Of a stretch of 64,000 nt of DNA, positions 60,617 through 64,000 are shown in pieces. This DNA comes from Paraspadella gotoi (taxonomy: Eukaryota > Chaetognatha). Location of the stretch: assembly GCA_051294375.1 (NCBI GenBank), contig CM119264.1:24891648-24955647 (forward strand), given 5' to 3'. How positions within the stretch are numbered: the stretch's first letter is position 1; the number at the start of each line of letters is the position of its first letter. The notes below the pieces were generated by a model that worked only from the letters and a program-made list of their open reading frames with translations, did no database searches and had not been told where the DNA came from. The translations under genes were made by a program, and so were the position numbers.

Positions 60617-62846
60617 TCAAAAAATATTCGTCAAATTGATCGTTTGAGTAATTGTTTCCTCGGGGGTGAGCTGCTCGACCACGATCCTTCTTAATTTTCC
60701 GTACTGAAAATAAAAAAGCGAATACAATAGAAAATAATAAAACTTGACCAAAAAATAATATCAATAAACAATTTTTTACATTTTTAGCCTGCACATCAAG
60801 ACACTCAAATATTAAATAAATAGCATTTAATTCCCAATAAATAATTTGTTTTGTTTAAAAATAACGGTCTTTGTAATAAAGTTATAAACTTATAAAATTG
60901 GTTTTCCTTTGAACATAAAAAACCTTTTAAAAATTCTCTAAATCTAAAATCTTAAATCAAAGAATTTATATACTTAATATTTTGTAATTTATTCTTTGAA
61001 ATCAATTTTGAAATAGATTCTTGTCTTTTATTACTTTAATTGGATTTTGTTACTAAAATAAATGAACAAGAAAGGTAATTCAAATGTGTTGTGCCGCAGT
61101 GACTTTCTACAAATGTGTATTTATGACACGCAATGCATCAGAATCTTGTTTTTTATTCTTTAAAATTTTTTGAAACTAAAAAACTATAGGATCGATTTTT
61201 ATGATTTTTTCCTTCCTTCTCTAGAACTTTATAAATTGTCGTTAAAATAAAATTGGAAAAGGCCTTTCCAAATAGAAAATAAAAATTTTCTTACAGTATC
61301 ATATTGACACAATCTGGGTATAATATTTTAATTGTTTTTCTAGAGCAACAAATTTAATCTAATTTTGTAATTTTCAAACCTGTTGCATTTCAAAATCGGC
61401 GGTATTTTGAAAGTGGGATTCCGGCACAAATAGACCCCCGCCACAATCTTCTTCCTTGTTTCCTGAGTTGGGTCCGAATCGTAAGAAAAGGAGCGTTGGC
61501 ATCCGCTACACCGCCATCTCATGCGGAGACTGCCTCCTCTTCTACGGGTCGCTTGTTGAGTTGGGACCCACTCAGCCTTTCCATCGCAATTACAAGCCTA
61601 AGAGGAAAATTTAATTTTCAAGTTTTTCCTAATATCATCCAAATATGTCGAACTACTCAAAAAAGTAATGCAGTTACTAGTTAGGAGCAGCTGTTAACTT
61701 TACTTATTTAACATAATACTATTATTGGCAACCCTGCCGGTGCCGGAGCAGGAGAGGGAAGTTTCGCTAAGAATCCTCGTACATTTTTTTGGTACTTTTT
61801 CATTTTCAACTTACCCTTGTATGAGCCATTATAAAATTTTATTATCATTATCATTTATTATAAAGCTCCATTTTAATGGTGCAACAAGTTATTTTCACTT
61901 TGCCAACATCCTTGTCAAATTACCTCGTTGAACGACTTCGACAATTTTAATAAACTATCGATCGTTGCCAAAAATGGTTGGTTTGGGTCAACTGCAAATC
62001 TCGACGAGATATTCGCAACATCTTCATATTCGTCGTCGTCAACGGACAAGTTCTCGGACGAGTTCTCATCGCTTGAATTGTCCGAGACGTCGTTCTCGTT
62101 CTCGCTGCACTCATAATCGTCGTCGCTTTGGTCATCGCTGCCATTCGAAGACGAATCTTCATCGGCTCCGTCACTCAGCGAAACTGACCTAAGTAAAAAC
62201 TTATATAATATCAGCACTGTTTTAATTTTTGCCCATATATATATGATATGATATGATATGGGCGAAAATTAAAACAGTGCTTTCAATTTTCAATTTTCAA
62301 TTTTAGGGGTGTTTAGGGATAAGGATGGTTAAGGTTAGCGGGTCTCCAGGCAAAAAAAAAAGTTTTCTTCTCTAACCATTGTTCTTTTTTTCTTTTTTGC
62401 ATAACGATATTTCTATACTTCACTCATAGGAATCGAAAAACAAATAACTGACAGGAAAATCCCAGTTGACGGATTCAAAATTTTTTACGATATCATATCA
62501 TATCATATCATATCAGATCATATACTTTATAAACTAGTTAATTTGAATTTTTTTTAATTACCCGCCTAAATCTTGCTCGTGGCAAGGGGCGTCGAAAAGT
62601 TGGGGAATTTGCTTCCTTTTTTCCATTGGGGAAAGGGACTCTGAAGCATAAATTAAAAATTTAATCGTTATAAAGAACTTTCAAAAAATGTATTTCATCC
62701 TATTTATCCCATAATTGATACTGACCAGGTATGATATCCGTTTTTCTTGGCCGTCCACGTTTCTTCGGGACAGTAGGGGATGTCTTTTTTCCCCATCGCG
62801 CTAAGACTGCTGCCAAAGCCCTTTTTTTCCTCGAAAATTTGGACAT
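60617..62846 (-). CDS. AT-hook / acidic / zinc-ribbon-like nuclear protein, about 255 aa, 5 exons
   Basis: Minus-strand exons: 62726-62846, 62562-62640, 61924-62188, 61380-61597 and 60617-60703. All splice sites are GT-AG with matching phases. Exon 1 encodes MSKFSRKKRALAAVLARWGK and then KKRGRPRKT, a consensus AT-hook (RGRP core) for minor-groove binding. Exon 3 (88 codons) is strongly acidic, rich in Asp, Ser, Glu and Asn. Exon 4 holds a probable zinc ribbon: C157-x-C159, then SLRMRWRCSGCQRSFSY with C185-x2-C188. The RWRC-x2-C-x3-FS pattern recalls the N-terminal zinc ribbon of ISXO2-type and related transposases, but no DDE catalytic domain is seen. Exon 5 is two bases off frame here. The same exon in the other copy (54772-54856) reads cleanly to TGA, so the 255-aa total uses that version. 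A DNA-binding or chromatin role is inferred. An alternative gene structure between exons 4 and 5 is possible. Confidence 0.68.
62213..62281. repeat. Long hairpin in intron 2 of the AT-hook gene
   Basis: AGCACTGTTTTAATTTTTGC, then CCATAT, pairs with ATATGGGCGAAAATTAAAAC followed by AGTGCT around an (ATATG)n loop. The stem is about 25 bp with one G/T mismatch. Confidence 0.7.
62488..62525. repeat. (ATATC)n repeat in intron 2 of the AT-hook gene
   Basis: About seven ATATC units about 210 bp from the intronic hairpin, whose loop is the reverse complement pentamer. Confidence 0.8.
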
Positions 62847-63687
62847 TGTAATCTAACTAACAAATCTAACAAGGCAAAAACACGGTAAAGGGAATTTTTA
62901 GCACCAAAATTCTCGAAGGGAGCTTCGATGTTTCCCGTCATTGGTTTTTAATCACGGTGCTGTACCATGCGTTTTAGTTGAAATAAAGTAAGAAAAGTTT
63001 GAGAGAAAAAGTTCAGATAGAATACGGAATAATATTTATGGAAACAAAAAATTCATAATTCCAAAAGGAAAAAAAATTCAATTGATGCATTCACTAGTAC
63101 CAGTTAAAATTTCTATACATTTCGATGGATGGAATTAACAAATGAATCACATTTTATTATTTTTTTCTAAGCTAAATATTAACAGTCCATTTGACCATAT
63201 TATTTGTATTTTTTTGCCTACCAAGATCCAAGCATTTTACAAAAAGCATGCATGCAAATGTAGATAGGGAAACTTTTATTTAGAAAGCATCATTCCTGTT
63301 GGAGGTACTTTTTTTTTATTAAAAAAAAATTTTGATTTATATATATCCGTATTCCGTAACCAGATTTTGAAAAAAATAAAAACTTTCAATGGGAAAAATT
63401 ATAGTTTAAGAAAAAAAATTTAATTGGCTACCCAGAGTAATACAAAAACAAATGACTCAGACCCCTTAAACAAACTATCAGGCGATTAATCGACGGAAAA
63501 CGGCTTTCAGGCGCTTTAGCCGGAAAATAGCCTGGCGAGCAAAGTTTGACGATTTAAGGAGCTATCGCTCTCCATTGAGTCTCTCACTCTCTCTCTCTGT
63601 TTGTCAGAGAGCGAGGGTGAAGTTTTCCTTACCGGGATTTATATCCAATTTGGCGAAATCCCGCCACTCTCTCTCTCTCTCTCTACT

Positions 63688-63762
<75 letters not shown>

Positions 63763-64000
63763 TTCCTCGTTTTTAAAAATTAGAAAAATTTGAAAAATTG
63801 CAAGATTACTTGTTTTATTGTATTAGACTTTAATATTTTATATTAAAATTTAATTTAATTAATTTTATTTCTTAAAAATTAACTCTAACTACAAAACATG
63901 CCGGTTAGAAAAAAAGAGTGCAACTGATGTGTTAAAAAGTGAATTCCCTTTTCACAAGGGTGCAACCGATCTCTTGCACAAACGAAAGAGCTTCTATTCA
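62847..64000. other. Upstream of the AT-hook gene: AT-rich, then (CT)n
   Basis: No gene recognised. (CT)n occurs at 63666-63752. CAAGATTACTTGTTT at about 63802 also occurs next to repeat R1 copy b (11989). Confidence 0.6.

Larger units (their letters stand above)
56571..62405 (+). repeat. 5.8 kb duplicated segment, copy 2
   Basis: Collinear with copy 1. It continues past TTTTTTGCATAAC into unique sequence holding exons 1-2 of the AT-hook gene. Confidence 0.9.

Overview
The window looks like genomic DNA from an invertebrate animal. Its genes are spliced: GT-AG introns of mostly 60-400 bp keep the reading frame across almost every junction. One gene is a textbook metazoan C-type lectin. Intergenic DNA is AT-rich and full of (GA)n/(CT)n tracts, there is a tRNA-derived SINE, and there are degenerate TTAGGG-like runs. 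No operons, CRISPR arrays or bacterial features are present. The sequence does not let me name the phylum.

Layout. 1-13.8 kb: no convincing gene. It holds (GAAA)n and (GA)n tracts, a CT-rich minisatellite (4.2-6.0 kb), a 1.5 kb near-tandem duplication (6.1-9.2 kb) and a 3.6 kb near-perfect palindrome folding at about 11012. 13.8-17.8 kb: two convergent genes for secreted proteins, an 8-exon glycoprotein on + (one frame break in exon 2) and a 5-exon 212-aa protein on -. 19-28.7 kb: an indel-rich second copy of the 15.45-19 kb segment plus inverted pieces, interrupted by N gaps. 28.7-33 kb: simple repeats. 33.0-34.4 kb: a 4-exon secreted cyclase of the kynurenine-formamidase family. 34.4-43.1 kb: SINE, pyrimidine minisatellites and one possible orphan exon. 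43.2-43.9 kb: an intronless C-type lectin with a Tyr/His-rich N-terminus. 44-50.7 kb: repeats only. 50.75-62.4 kb: a 5.8 kb segment present twice, separated by 25 N. The second copy carries a complete minus-strand gene (62.85-60.6 kb) for a protein with an AT-hook, an acidic stretch and a C-x-C/C-x2-C zinc-ribbon-like domain.

Four of the five supported genes encode predicted secreted proteins. The fifth is predicted nuclear. I see no shared pathway among them.

Much of the large-scale duplication is probably assembly artefact. Copies differ mainly by single-base indels, they break different exons of the same gene, and four of the five 25-N gaps lie at or inside duplication or palindrome structures. 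The interesting biology is in the five genes, an interspersed repeat seen at three independent loci, and a small hairpin element carrying the CGAAACATGTC motif. All gene models are hand-built from splice sites and reading frames; no database search was possible.
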